Source: Abelmoschus esculentus (taxonomy: Eukaryota > Streptophyta > Magnoliopsida > Malvales > Malvaceae). From it: DNA of 64,000 nucleotides. The notes under the pieces are model-generated. The model had not been told where the DNA came from. It ran no database searches and saw nothing but the letters and a program-made list of their open reading frames with translations. Made by a program: the position numbers and the translations under genes. Numbering within the stretch: position 1 is the stretch's first letter; every line of letters begins with the position of its first letter. Location: positions 563,001 to 627,000 of the forward strand of contig JAUCBN010000043.1 in the NCBI GenBank assembly GCA_035048815.1, given 5' to 3'. Shown here piece by piece: positions 37,105-50,324 of the stretch.

Positions 37105-37607
37105 TACATTAAAAGATAATAATTTTTTTTATACAAATTTACAGCAATATTGTTGTTGGAATTTTTAATTCCAAATATATTATTCAGTTTACATTATTTT
37201 TTAAAATATAATAATTTACTGTTCAAAAGTGAAGATCAATAGTTTACAATCCGTTTTTAAATAATAAATAAATAAATAAAAAATTAATTTTTGTTCAAAG
37301 ACGGGTGCAACCCGTCTTTAAACAGTGACCACCTTTCCAATGTCTTCTACGTGTCGTACCTGTAGGTCCAAATAAATAAATAAATAAATATTATTATTTT
37401 TTTAAAACGCTCGTCTTTGAATTTTTTTTTTTATTATTTACGTTTAAAAACGGATTGTAAATCATTGGTCTTCACTTTTGAACAATAAATTGCTATATTT
37501 TAGGAAATAATGTGGACTGAACAATATATTTGGAATTAAAAATTTTAACAATAATATTACTGTAAATTTGTTAATTTTTTTATAAATAATACTTTTTATA
37601 CATTAAT
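37105..37607. repeat. About 500-bp foldback element with ~135-bp inverted arms
   Basis: The left arm (from ACAAATTTACAGCAATATTG at 37133 to TTTACAATCCGTTTTTAAA near 37260) is matched by the inverted right arm (37440-37572, ending TACTGTAAATTTGTT). Weaker similarity continues outward to about 37105 and 37607. Shared landmarks include TTTTTAATTCCAAATATATT and TGTTCAAAAGTGAAGA. The centre holds a perfect small hairpin (37297-37319) and a GC-rich stretch (CTACGTGTCGTACCTGTAGG). It has no protein-coding potential. Confidence 0.82.
37297..37319. repeat. Perfect 10-bp hairpin inside the foldback element
   Basis: AAAGACGGGT, loop GCA, ACCCGTCTTT: a perfect 10-bp stem with a three-base loop in the loop region of the larger inverted repeat. 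Confidence 0.9.
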
Positions 37608-38580
37608 CGGATAACTTTATTAATAAATAAAATTATAATATAATTTGATAAAGATTTTGGAATATAAAAAAGTAATATTAAAAAGGAAAATAGTAATTTT
37701 AAAAGAAAAGGATGTGTAAAAATTATTTGAAATTAAATTAGTTGTAACTATAGATGTAAATATTATTTGATGATTAGATTTGTTCGATTAACATATCTTT
37801 AATACAATGAGTGATAAGACGCATGATTTAATATGTTTAAATTTTTAATATCTTTTTATTTATAAAAAAATGAGATAAATATTTGTACCAAATTGTATGT
37901 TAAAAAAAGTATTTACCTTTTAAATTTAAAACATTTTTTTTCATTTTTTTTGTTTATTGAATATTGTTTTTTCTTAATAATAATATTTATAATTATTTAT
38001 TATATAAATTCATCATTAAATCATAAAAATCGATCTTAAATACTCTCTCTATAGCTTATAAGAAATTATGTAACATGACAAAATAATGTCATCATCATTA
38101 TGAATTTATTTATTTTTCTTTTATATTTTCAAATGAAAAATAAAAATAAAAACAAAACAAAATCAATAGAAAAAATCCAAATAACCGGCACTCCTTCCCC
38201 GGGTACCCGTCCCACCTTTCTCTCCGCTTTCCCTTTCTCAACCCCTCCAACGTTTATTTATCATTTCCGGTATAATTTCGCCTCAAGTCCCTATACTCTA
38301 TTGAATTTAGAATACAGTCTATATAATAATACTCTTTTGATTTAATGCCTTAAGCCTTGGAGCCGACGTAATATCTAATTTAACGACGAATATAATTTTT
38401 TAATGAATAAATAAATCTGTTTTTTATATATAGTTTTATATTTTTCATCATAAATGCAATTTAAATATTTTAAAATCGAACCAACGAGAACCGAATCCTA
38501 GATAATCCCCACCATCCTTCATAAAAGCCGAAGCAAAGCCAACTCAAACGCTGCCATTTTCCCTCTTTCTTCTCTAATCC

Positions 38581-39766
38581 ATGGCGGTTGAAGCTAGGCA
38601 TCTCACTCTTTTCCACCCTCAATTCTTAGGAAACAGGTACGTTTTAAAACGACCCAGATTCTCTAAACAACGAAATATTTCCGTTTTCATTTGAATCGGC
38701 TCTGAAAATCGTTTTTTTTTACAGGGAAACGATGAATCCCGTTGAAGCAGGCGGGAATCTGTATCCGGAAGAGATGGGATACGGTGTTCCAACGACGACG
38801 GCTGCTGCAGCAGCAGAAGGATTGCTTCCTTTTTATAACTCTTTGGTTAACGATCGAAAAGCTCTAGCGGCGGCGGCGATGAAATCGGAGAGTAGTTTAA
38901 CGTACAATAATGTTCTTCCGTTACCCAGAAAGCGTTCCAGGGATTCCATTAATCCAATCCTTTCGTTTCCTTCACCGGCCCAACGACAACAACCCCATGG
39001 GAATAACAATAATAAAGCTGCTTGTTCTCCGTTCTCGTTTCTGGGTCATGATATTTCGCTTCACATTGAGCAACAACAGTTGGATATTGATCATATTGTC
39101 TCCCAACATGTGAGTAATTTTTGTGTTATTGATGGGCTTTTTTTTAATGTTTTGATATTGATGAAGTTTGGGTTCTTATAGATGGAGAAAATGAGGGTGG
39201 AAATGGAGGAGAAAAGGAAGAGGCAAGCGAGGAAGATAGTGGAAGCAATTGGCGGTGGGGTAATGAAGAAACTAAGAGCCAAAGAAGAAGAAATCGAGAA
39301 GATCGGGAAATTAAACTGGGCACTCGAAGAGAGAGTGAAATCTCTGTGCATGGAGAACCAAATATGGCGCGACTTGGCTCAAAACAACGAGGCAACCGCC
39401 AACGCACTGCGGACCAACCTCGAACAAGTCCTCGCAGCCGCCCAGCTTAAGGACGAGCGCACTCGTGGCGTAGAGGATGTTGCTGCCGTACAAGCGGCGG
39501 GAGATGAGATGGATGATGCACAGTCTTGCTGCGGCAGCAATTGGGAAGTGGAGAAGCAACGCACGTTAGCAACGACCGCCGCCGAAGCTGTCATCAGCGG
39601 CCGTCGTGGCAGCCGGTTGTGTAGGAGTTGCGGGAAGGATGAATCGAGTGTGCTGCTGTTGCCGTGCAGACATTTGTGCTTGTGTACCGGCTGTGGGTCG
39701 ACGGTCCATATTTGCCCCGTTTGTAAATCCATTAAAAATGCTAGTGTTCATGTTAACATGTCATAA
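38581..39766 (+). CDS. BOI-related RING-type E3 ubiquitin ligase (BRG family)
   Basis: Exons 38581-38636, 38725-39109 and 39182-39766 join in frame to 341 residues. BOI/BRG proteins are plant RING E3 ligases that restrain cell death and pathogen-induced lesions and also act with DELLA proteins. The N-terminus MAVEARHLTLFHPQFLGNR is the family's usual opening. The middle has ISLHIEQQQLDIDHIVSQH and a coiled-coil-prone segment, VEMEEKRKRQARKIVEAIGG through LNWALEERVKSLCMENQIWR. The C-terminal C3HC4 RING is complete: LCRSCGKDESSVLLLPCRHL, CLCTGCG and ICPVC. Ala-rich and Asn runs in exon 2 are low complexity. The short first exon and the three-exon layout agree with BRG genes. Gene order beside SR45 and PAT1 suggests a BRG2-like orthologue. 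Confidence 0.92.
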
Positions 39767-40734
39767 ACCAGAAAAAAAAAGTGAAGAAAAAAAAATCAAT
39801 ATACCAACAAAAATATGAAGAAGAAATGTTGGATTTTCCAAAATTTTGTAATTAATTAGATTAATTATTTTCTCTAAATTTTTAGTTTGAGTTTTAATTT
39901 TTTTAATCCTTATCATGCGTTAATTATTGATATTATTAAGGATCGATCTTCCGAAATTGCGAGTTTCAATATTTTATTAACGAATCACGTTTAAAGTTTG
40001 GAATATGTCTGATTTGTTACTATATGATCTACATTTGTTACTAATATTTATGTGATTTATATTTTATTTATGTAAAAGAATCAAAAGAATCCGTCTCAAA
40101 CAATACAAACATGTGAATTTATAAAAAATAAAAAAACACCAAACCGTCTCTTTACTAACTAACTCCACGAGCTCTTGAGAGATAAAATAATACACTCCAC
40201 ATTTTTTAACAACAAATTTATTTGTCATTATATTTATTACTCGATAAATTTTATAGATCTATACAGATCACAATTGAGATTTATTAATATAACGGTGAAT
40301 TAATCGAGAATTAAACAAATAAGTTATTTAAAATGATTTCATTCTTTTGAGTTATAGATCGGATAATTGAAAATTTTTAAAAATAAATAAGTATAACCAA
40401 TTAAATGTATGTTATTTAAAATTTAAAATAATCTATGGGCAAACTTATGAAACAAATAGAAGACTTTTAGATAAAATCTCAAAGATTAAGATGCAAAATC
40501 TATCATTTGAGATTTTATAAAGAATAAAATTATAAATACATAAAATAATTTGACGATCGGTTTTATTTAAAAATATTCATCTTAAAATAATTAAATTTAA
40601 ATATTAATATATATTTTATTATTTTTTAAAAATATAAATAAATACTAACATATAATTTTATATTAATATTTTAAACAATCTACTATCATAATATTAGTGT
40701 AAATTCTCCCCCCCCCTCCAAATAAAGCTAAAAG

Positions 40735-41060
40735 GGCAATTGGTGGGGTCCACAAAGTGTGGGTCCTCTACGTCTCTCCCCGACAGATGGCTAGAGAGCG
40801 GAAGCATCAGCTAAGAAAAAGGCTAAAAAAGTTGGCTAAGAGCGTAGTAGTTACGCGTGAGAAACGCGTTGGGTCAACTTCGAGGGAGAGGACTGAAAAG
40901 GACAGGTGTGAGGCAAAAGCTGACACGTAGGACGCGCGCAAATGTCGCTGTTCTTTGTTCTGCCGCTGTTTGGCGGGACTACGAGTCCCCACACACTTTC
41001 CCCTTTCTCTATCCCTCACAAAACGCACCGTTTTCGAAAGTTTTGGAATAATCCTATTCC
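40735..41060. promoter_or_regulatory. GC/CpG-rich island with promoter-like motifs, no gene attached
   Basis: In otherwise AT-rich spacer this block is rich in CpG and carries two ACGCGT boxes (40853-40858 and 40864-40869, the CGCG element bound by CAMTA-type factors), a GTCAAC W-box-like core, GACACGTAG and repeated GTGGGTCC/GGGTCC. No frame longer than ~70 codons crosses it. It could be the promoter or first exon of an unannotated transcript or a relic of one. Confidence 0.35.
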
Positions 41061-41496
41061 TATCGCATCAACTGTGGGTAAGTTTCTTTGGATATTTTAA
41101 AACAAAGATAAGTTTGATGAATTCATATTTGAAATAATCAGTTAGTTTAGTGAGATGCGAGATGATACGTTAAATTTTAATAAATTATTCTTATAATAAA
41201 TTTTAATATAAATTAATTGATTAATAATTATAATATATATATTTTTATCTGCTAAGATATCATTAAGCTTTTATTCTTTGAATATTTTTTACATATCTGA
41301 ATTTTTATTTGACCCACCTTTCTTTGTGTGAAACACATATGGTTGAACTTGACCCCTATGCTATGCTTCGTTGTGTCCCTGCTAAAGAATGTCCTCATGC
41401 ATGACCTAACACATGAGAATATCCTTGGTGACTAGGGAACCAGACTCTCACATTATTTTAAATAATATTTAGCAGCAGACCACTTGGGTACAACAG

Positions 41497-41529
<33 letters not shown>

Positions 41530-42394
41530 TTATTTTTTAATTGATTGATAATTTCTCAAGGAATAGATTCAATTCCAATAAAAAAGCAAGCAGAAATGCA
41601 TAAAATATGATATCTTTCAAGATTGTTGGGATTGTCCAAAGGGAATTAAATACTGAAAATAAAAAAAAGTATTTTTTTTGAATTTAAAATTAGATCTAGC
41701 TTTTGAGCAAATAACAAAAGAAACTAAAAAAAATTAAGTCATGATTTGACCCGACTCGACTCGCAAATAAATTTACACTCTAAGTTTTTTATTTTATTTT
41801 TTTATTATTAAAAACTCCAAAAGAATCTATGACAATGCTTATTATTATTTAAAACAAAATCATTTTGGTTTAAAGGGTGTGGAGATTTAGCATAAAGAGA
41901 TCGATTTGTGTCAAATAAGTTGTCCTCTTCATTGATAAAAATAGAAAATTATTGAGTTGAGTGTGGGGTAACCAAGGCAATGGATTATACAAAAGCATGG
42001 AATATTAATCCAATCAAGAAGGATAATGGACCCCTCCTTTGATGTAAACCCTAACTTGGTGAATGGGGCACTCATTTTTTTCATTAACTCCATCATTGAA
42101 ATTGATTTTGTTGCTCCCCTTGATTTCTTTTTCTAATAATTTTATTAGTTTAAATTTTATATTTAATGCAACAAATCTTCAGACATATATCTTAAGAAAA
42201 GTTTCGAGTAATATAAATCCGTCCCTCAAAATAAATTTTATATTGTTAGGTCGAGAGACAGAATCATGATTAAACAATAGAAGATGTCAATTCATATAAT
42301 TTCAAAATTTTTGGAGATACAACTTAATTTGAAAGAGACGAGTTAATTTGACAAGCATTAAAAAGTATGGACTAACTTTGTCATTAAATAAAAA

Positions 42395-42596
42395 ATTATT
42401 AGGTGAACCATATTCACCACGTCATTCATGGTCACAACAAATCAAATTCGTTCGTCTCAGTTTTTTTCAAGGTGAATTATCACCTCTTTCTTACATGTAA
42501 TTAGTGGGTGTGTAGTTATTAGGTAGTTATTTAAAGATGAACGATTCTGATTGCTTGAACCACAGATGACGTAATGAATATAGTTCACCTAACAAT
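42395..42596. repeat. MITE-like inverted repeat
   Basis: The left arm, 42395-42457 (TTATTAGGTGAACCATATTC onward to TTCGTTCGTCT), is the inverted counterpart of the right arm, 42536-42596 (AGATGAACGATTCTGATTGC to GTTCACCTAACAAT). Both carry ACGTCAT/ATGACGT at the same place. The middle is ~78 bp. A related single arm is visible near 545-635. Confidence 0.7.
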
Positions 42597-45500
42597 CTCT
42601 CTATCATTAGAAACTAAAATTGAGAGGGGTCACGGACCCCTCGTATGATCTTAATACATATCTCTGGTTAGATAATGAATTTTGATGATCATTAAGACCA
42701 AAGTTAAATCAAATTAAAATTGGGATGACCCTATTGATAAGACCAAAGAAATTTGAGTCACAAACATGTAAACAAAGAAAAATCAAAGGGAATATTTTAA
42801 TTGAGTTTGTGGGAATCAAATCAAGTGTAGCATGATATTTTTTACTACTCATTTCTTCAATTTCAATGGTAGGGAGCATAAATACATAAGGTCCAATCCT
42901 CAATGGCATTTATTTGTTGAGTGGGAAGTGGGAACTTTTGCTTTCAAGTTATCATGGCAATTTTTTAGGGTTTCTAGGAAACCCTAATTTCATTGAACAA
43001 TGAGTTGTGATGGGTTATATAATTTTCTTTTTGAAAAGGGAAATTGGTGGGTCTAAGGCATCAAAAGGAACTATGCTTAAACCATTCACCTAGAAATCAT
43101 AGCTTACACAATGAGACTTCTTTTTTATATGCCCTTTTATGTGGGAATTTCAATGACCTGCCAATGCCACGAATCTACCTTTTCTTTTTTACATAGGATC
43201 ACAATTGAGTGGAGTGAGGCTAAAGACTAGGAAAAAGGGCATCTATTTATTGCAAATGTGATAGATTGTTGTGCAAGTGTAAACATCAGCTTTATCCACT
43301 ATCTCAATGAATCCATGTGATATATGAGCATAGGTCTTTTTACTAATAGGTTCTTGCTGATTGTGGATGCAAACCAAAACTCCACCCTCCTTGGGTAAAA
43401 ATCTTTATGATCCACTTTTCTCTATCTTTTACTTTATATATATATATATATACCTTCTCTTTATCATCATTCATGAGTGGGTACTTTGTCTGAAAGTGTT
43501 TGTAAATAGTACCTTCTTGTCAACATCAAGCAACCAATGTAAAAGCCAACCACATGAATGATTCATGTAGTTTTGCTGGGGTTGAGTAAAGTTGGCAGAC
43601 ATGATATCCAACATATATAGAATATGATAGATTTCGTTAGGTTTAAAATTTATGATGATTGATAGTCACAAGAGTCTTATTAAATCTGAAACCAAGTCGA
43701 GTCGGACTTTATTTTGAACATAATCGAATTCGAGACTTTATTTAAAGGAATTGCTGCTACAACACCTAAAATGTTAAGGTGATTTTCTGATGCAAATGCA
43801 ATGACTTGTTTCAAGAAGCAAAGATAGATGATCTGTACCATGTTCTTTTCATCTGTATTCCCCCATTTTCTGTCTTTCTTTCTTTCAAAGTTGTACATTC
43901 TAACAGTGACAATGACATTAGCATGGAGTTGAAGATGACACTACAAAAGAATCAGCCATCTCTTTTGGACCAGGTACTATTTGTCCAGCATCACAAATGC
44001 ATGATAATAACATATGGTGCAGTCTCTCAAGACAATTCATTATCAAATGCAGAGGGAGAGGGGAAAGGTTTTGGCCCACCAATAATGGAATGGACCATGC
44101 AAAATTTCTTGTCCCTACAAAAATCACAACTCCAGATACATGATTTTGACACTAACATGCTTTTCTGCACTCATAATGTACATACCTATACCTATATATA
44201 ATATTAAAGAATTGAAAGGAACAGTGTTTATGCAATGTCCAAATTCTCTCTCTAAACTATATGAAAGCTTCATCAGCTGCCTCCACTTTAATGGCACTAT
44301 TATCTGTCCAATCAATCTTTTTTTCTCTCTCCTATTAGTGGAAGGATTAATGCAAAATCTTAAAGATTACATCAAATGTGAAACATGCCGGAAGGTTCAA
44401 GGTAATTTCAAACATGTGAAAATAATATATATTTTATCTTTCACATGATAGGGAATTATATTTTGGTGCTTTGTCTACTAATGGCAGAGGCTTCTAAATG
44501 CTACCAGATAAAAAAAACATGGGGACCTATTATAGCAGTTTTTCAGCAAGTTGTTTCCAGTTTTCTATATTATCATCAACTGGTTTTCTACAATTAGTTG
44601 GAAACTTACAAGGAAAGTACAATCTATGGCTATTATAAGACAACAAGGCATTCGTTAGGTCGAATAGTAAAGAGTTTGATATTCTTTAAATAGAGTCGAA
44701 CATGATTTATACTGACTTAACTCTGAATTTGACGTATCAACATCATGTGATCGGTAACAGCCTGTTGTGTTTGAATAACAATAGCATTAGTCTGCCTATA
44801 TTTGAAGAAAAACCAAAAGGGTCATATGGAAAACATCAGAAGAGGGTGTGAATGTGAATTAATAAATACATAGGGGACTTGGATTGGGGTCCACCATGAA
44901 TGGTATTTAATTATTTACCTGCCTTCTCTGTTAATCAGACACTGGCTTTGTTTATTCAAATCTGACTCTCATTGTTAATAACGGAAATGGTGGACAGTGA
45001 TGACACAGGCTAGACCTGCCACCCACCCCTTGGACCCTTTCATTATTCAGAGAAGTACACATAGATGTTGTAATAATCAAAGGACTCATTTGTTCTACAG
45101 TAATGCATATAAATATTTGAAAAAAAATCTGTTTGATTCTCATCAATCATCATTTCCCCCTAAAATACCATAGCAGACTATGATGCAGCAGATGTACATA
45201 GCTTTGGACTACATTATTTGATGATATGTAAAACCATTGATGACTTGATGTTTATCATTGAACCATACATCAATTCTTTTGATCTTCATGTCAAACTCTT
45301 CGAAACTCGAGTGTCGGTGTTGCCAAGGTTATTCATGAATGCTTTTCACTACCTGTGCTGTATTGATGTGGGAATGTCTGAAAATGATGTTTATTTGTGC
45401 ATATCATGTTGATAACATAGAGGGCTCATCTTTTTTCGTTAGTAGTCCAAGTAGTTTAAGAACCTGAGACATTGAAACAAGTTGAAGGGGTGCAAAACAA

Positions 45501-47416
45501 TCAGGTTGGGGATTTGTTTTACAGAGAACATGTGCCTTTGAAAGAGTGCAACTGCAGGTGTTGAGGCGCATGCAGATGCAGATGGTTTTCCATTTTTTTA
45601 AAACAAAGTTGTTGCCTTTTTTCTCATGTCTATTGGTAACAGAAAGGAGTTTAGTAAGGCTGTTTTGAGGGGAAGATTAAAGAAAGAAATGTTAAATAAT
45701 ATCAATAAAGTTGGGCATTTCTTATCCCTCGAAACATGCCTACCTAAAAGTAAGATAAAACATAAAAAAAGTTAATCTTCCCCATCATTCCATCAACTAA
45801 TCAGAACAAGCAAATAGGTTTCGAATTTAGGCCGTTCTTTAAAGTATTCGTGTTAAACATACGTATGAAACACATATTTGAACACAAGAATCCTACATTG
45901 GTCCCCGGACCGAATAACATTGTCTGCAAGTCATACCCTGCCAAAGATAGAATTAGGTAAAGTTTGAACTTTGAACAAAGTAAAAGAAGTGGAATATATT
46001 GTAGCACATAGCTTCAGTATTATTATATTATAGCATGCACTATGCTGTCAGCATATGGAGTATTCTTAAGTAATCAGAGAACAAACTAAACTTTCTCTTA
46101 TCTTCAGCGGAATATGATAGCACTCAGCACTACCAGTGATGCTTTATGCCTTCACTTTTTTTCTACTCTATTTTATAGTTCCTTCCATATCAGTTCCCAC
46201 AAAAGCTATCATTTCATACCACCAAGTATAACTTTATTGCAAAACACAATCTTGGCAGAGAGTGGTTGGAGTGTTACCATTAGAAAAGGAATCTATTTTC
46301 AGTCAAAATATGATTTACCTTCATTTTGAAGAATGCCATCTTTTCTGCAAGGCTGCAAGCATAATGGCAACTGCAGTGAAAGTTTATAGATTCTCCAGAT
46401 TTCTGTGTAGTTTTATCTTTCCACAAAGGTTGTTGATAGAGGAAAAAAAGGAAAGATAAAGAACAACATGGTTGCAGACATCAAAGGTACTACTTTGTGT
46501 TTTACATAAAGATAAAGAGTAACATGGATGATTTACTTCCACTCACAGCTTTCCTCACAAGTGATTTGATCCAGACCAAGTAACAAGGACGGACCATGAT
46601 CAAATATTAAGAGGGATCATGTTGTCTAACATAAAAAAATCAGAGTTATTAAATATTTAAACCCACTAATCGTGGGGATAAAGCTTAAATCAAATAGTAT
46701 TCAAACTAATCGAGACGAAAGATGTAGCCGGACCAAAAAGTTTGGGGTGGGGCAGGGAACCTCCCATGGTATCTATGGGCATATTGATCATAGGTTCCCA
46801 CAAGCACTTCACATATTTGTTTCATTATGGTATTGTGCTTCTTTAGTTTTACTTGTTGAAGATGAGTCATAAATCAATAATAGAAACTAATGTGGGACTG
46901 AGTAGAACACAATCAATTTCATTTCAATAATAGAAAATAACTAGTAATCTATAAAATAATACCTTGGAAGCAATGGTCAATAACATGAATTATATCAAAA
47001 GGACTAAGATTCAAAAGATGCAACCTCTATTGATATATGTCAACTAAACATTATTTTTCGAGGAAATGTCAACTAAACATTAACTGAAACAAAAGGTTCT
47101 TTCTGATACTGTTTTTTAAGTTTTAGGATTTGAAATCAAAGGAATATGGAACATACGCGTTTCCTTTCCTCGATAGAACTCAAAAACTTCAGCTTTTACC
47201 TGGTGCACAAGCAAATTTACAAGTTCAAGAGATCAAAGTTAAGGAAGTAGGGATATGAAGATAAGAAAAATAATACAAGTTCAACACAGAATAATGTATT
47301 TTGGAATACACTCGATCATCGTCAAAACGACCTTCCATAAAATAACCAGACAGAAAAACAAAACTAAATTGCAGCAGATGTTAAGCCGCAGAAACACAGT
47401 TATTTCTTATCTTAGC

Positions 47417-50312
47417 TTACAGCTTGTCTTCATACTCGGAAAGTGGGGTCATCTGCTCCTTCAATCCCTTCCTCTTCCGGATTTCAGCGACATGGGCAGC
47501 TGCCTGGGAATTAGATTCCAATGGGTCTGATGACATCATATCCCAGTGATCGAACACACATTGTGGGAAAGCTTGTCCAGATGTTGCAGCTCTCAAAGTG
47601 CTAGAGAATCCAAAGGACTCGATGACAGGAAGGTAAGCCTTGATGTTGTAAAGTGGAGTACCAGGCCTCTGCATCTCCTCGAATACATGTCCACGCTTCT
47701 GGTTAAGGACACTGTAAATACCACCAAGTGCCTGCTCAGGGGCTTGGATCTCCACCAAATAAACAGGTTCAAGAAGTCTTGGCTTGGCTGTAAGTTGAGA
47801 AGCATAGAAAACTCTCCTGGCTGTTGGAATGATCTGCCCACCACCTCTGTGGATAGCATCAGCATGGAGAACCACATCACAGACTTCAAAGCAAATACCT
47901 CTCATGTTTTCTTCAGCGAGGGCACCTTCCTTCGATGCCCACTGGAAACCAGCAACAACAGAATCCTTAATTTCATTCAGATACTGAACTCCCTTACACA
48001 TATCAACCACCATGTTAGGTCCGGTAGTCTCGGGGCCAAAACACCAGATCTTCTTAGCAAGATCTTTGTCCCAGCCATACTCCTCAGCCAAAATTTTAGA
48101 ACGATTCTTGGGGTCATCTCTTGGACCAATACGCCCTTCATCAATGGCCTCAGGCAAACCTTCCTCCAAAGGACGAGCTTCCATGTACAAACGGTTGTGC
48201 TTGTTGGGAGACTTGCTCATCACAGTCCTGCAAGACCTCTCTAGGACTGTCTCACGGAATGATACAACAGGGTCGGACTTAATGATCTCAGCACCACCCA
48301 TAAAATCTTCTTGCAAATCTTTGAGACAGATCTCAAGGTGGAGCTCTCCAGCACCAGCAACAATGTGCTCTCCTGACTCTTCAATGGTACACAGAACCAT
48401 AGGATCAGATTTGGCCAATCGCTTCAGCCCTTCAACAAGTTTAGGAAGATCAGATGCAACCTTGCACTGAACAGCAACACGAACAACAGGAGAGACAGAA
48501 AACTTCATGGCACGAATTGGGTGAGCATCAACTTCCTTCTCATTAGTCAAAGTGGCATTCTTGGTGATAAACTGATCCAAACCAACCATGGCGACTGTGT
48601 TACCACAAGGCACATCCTCGACAGTTTCCTGCTTCTTTCCCATCCAAATAACAGTTCTCTGAACACTCTTGACATACAAATCTTTCTTCTCACCAGGTAC
48701 ATAGTTTGGACCCATGATCCTGACCTTCAAACCAGTTGAAACTTTGCCAGAGAAGACACGGCCAAAGGCAAAGAACCTACCCTTATCAGAAGCGGGAATC
48801 ATCTTTGAAACATAGAGCATAAGCGGACCCTCTGGATCACAGTTCCTGATAGCATTGGCATAGACATCATCAAGTGGACCCTCGTACAAATTCTCAACAC
48901 GATATTTCTGAGCCTTGCTAGGAGAGGGAAGGTGAAAGATCATCATTTCCAGGAGAGCACTGCTTGCAGGAAGCCAAGTTTGCATTACTCTCTTCATTAG
49001 GGCCTTCCCCATCAAGTCTTTCTCATCAGACTTCATGGTAACATTAAGCTTTTGCAACATGGGCCAAAGCTTATCCTTCTGGTCATTCATACAAGTGTTG
49101 ATTATCTGCTTGATGGGTTCATAACAGAATTGAACAAATCCACGCTTGCAGGTTGCACTGCCAGTATTCTTGGAGGTCCACTTCTTGGTAGCTGGATCAA
49201 AAAAGTTCTCACCCCAAAGTCTTTCCATCATTTTTGCCTCATCAACACCAAACTTTGAGGCATACATTTTAGCAAAGTTGGTCAAGGTAAAAGCCCAACC
49301 ATGCAAACCAGCAGAGAATGCGACTGTTCCCTTCTCTGGGTAGACTTGAACATCACCAAGAAGAGGATCTTCATAGGTGGCCATAATGACATTAGCATTT
49401 TCAATCACTCTTTGGAATGTCTGGTAAGCTTCCTCACCATCAACCTGGAGCTCAAGGAAGCACCTGTCCATCTTGTTAACAGTCAAGACAGGTCTGATTC
49501 TTTCTCCAAGAGCCTGTCGGAGGACAGTCTCGGTTTGCACACAAACACCTTCAATACAGTCAACAACCACAAGGGCACCATCAGTAATACGAAGAGCAGC
49601 TGTGACCTCAGATGAAAAGTCGACATGCCCAGGGGAATCAATAAGATTGATGAGGTATTCATTCCCTTGCCTCTCGCCTTTGTAGCTCTTCAGAGAGTCA
49701 TCACTCATTTCATAGTACAAAGAGATACCGGTAGACTTGATTGTTATACCACGTTCAGCCTCATCAGCACGGGTATCAGTCATACGAACATCACCAGCAA
49801 CCTCTTGGGCAATGATACCAGCAGCAGCCACAAGAGAATCAGTAAGAGTTGATTTCCCTGCATTAAAAAAAAACTAAATCAGAATTAATTCCTACAACAC
49901 CAACATTTCACAACAGCACAGGCACTTATATTAACAATTTGCAATTAAGCTAACCCAACTTAAATCGAGCTACAGAGACATACAATTTCATATTTCAACT
50001 TGTGACAATCAGATCATAAACAAATAAACCACCATTATTAATTTATTATTGCAGTAGAGGTTAGTCAAACAAGCTTTGATCTATTACATCAGGTTCACTG
50101 ATAAGAAACATGAATGAAAGGAATCATACCGTGATCCACATGGGCAATAACAGACATATTACGAATGTTGTGCTTTCGGTCCATAATGGCCCGGAGCTCC
50201 TCAGCTGTAAACTTGACCTGGAATACATCAACATAATATAAACCAAACGGTCACAAAGAAATCTTAAATAAATCAATAAAAAAGAAAAGAAAATATTCAT
50301 TCAACTTACCAT
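47417..50312 (-). CDS. EEF2: Translation elongation factor eEF2 (LOS1-type)
   Basis: GTPase that drives ribosome translocation in the cytosol. Exons 50312-50310 (start codon only), 50217-50130 and 49857-47417; 843 residues, the exact length usual in plants. The opening VKFTAEELRAIMDRKHNIRN leads into G1 AHVDHGKSTLTDSL (split by an intron after the G codon). G3 DSPGHVDF and G4 VNKMDR are intact. The C-terminal part has CDVVLHADAIHRGGGQ, whose His is the conserved diphthamide site, and the protein ends PLSEYEDKL. Two coding introns and one leader intron are visible; the large last exon holds nearly the whole protein. Nothing is damaged. Long plus-strand open frames across it are antisense shadows. 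Confidence 0.97.
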
Positions 50313-50324
50313 CTTGACTTGTCT

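Larger units (their letters stand above)
33677..38580. other. AT-rich spacer with foldback elements
   Basis: No gene was found in about 4.9 kb. Three inverted-repeat features lie here (33985-34112, 35309-35515 and 37105-37607), listed separately. An ATGT-repeat-like stretch (GTATGTATGTATGCATGCATG) lies at about 34505-34540. The final ~100 bases before 38581 are the RING-gene leader. Confidence 0.5.
39767..47416. other. Long gene-poor spacer
   Basis: About 7.6 kb with no convincing gene on either strand; open frames are short, AT-driven and without recognisable domains. It includes a C run at ~40707-40716, a GC-rich island at 40735-41060, an AAT microsatellite at ~41498-41527, a foldback element at 42395-42596 and a TA microsatellite near 43433-43452. 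I scanned by eye for the mature sequences of common conserved plant microRNAs and found none. The last part is the eEF2 3' UTR on the minus strand. Confidence 0.5.

Noticed and set aside
39091..39818. Frames opposite and offset to the RING gene's last exon
   Set aside because: The C3HC4 RING lies in one frame only; the others are shadows.
43361..46872. Scattered 60-130-codon frames between the RING gene and eEF2
   Set aside because: No domains, no splice-linked partners, composition of non-coding spacer.
47546..49615. Several long plus-strand open frames (up to 232 codons) across the eEF2 exon
   Set aside because: They are antisense to a fully conserved eEF2 exon; their products match no family and follow from its codon usage.
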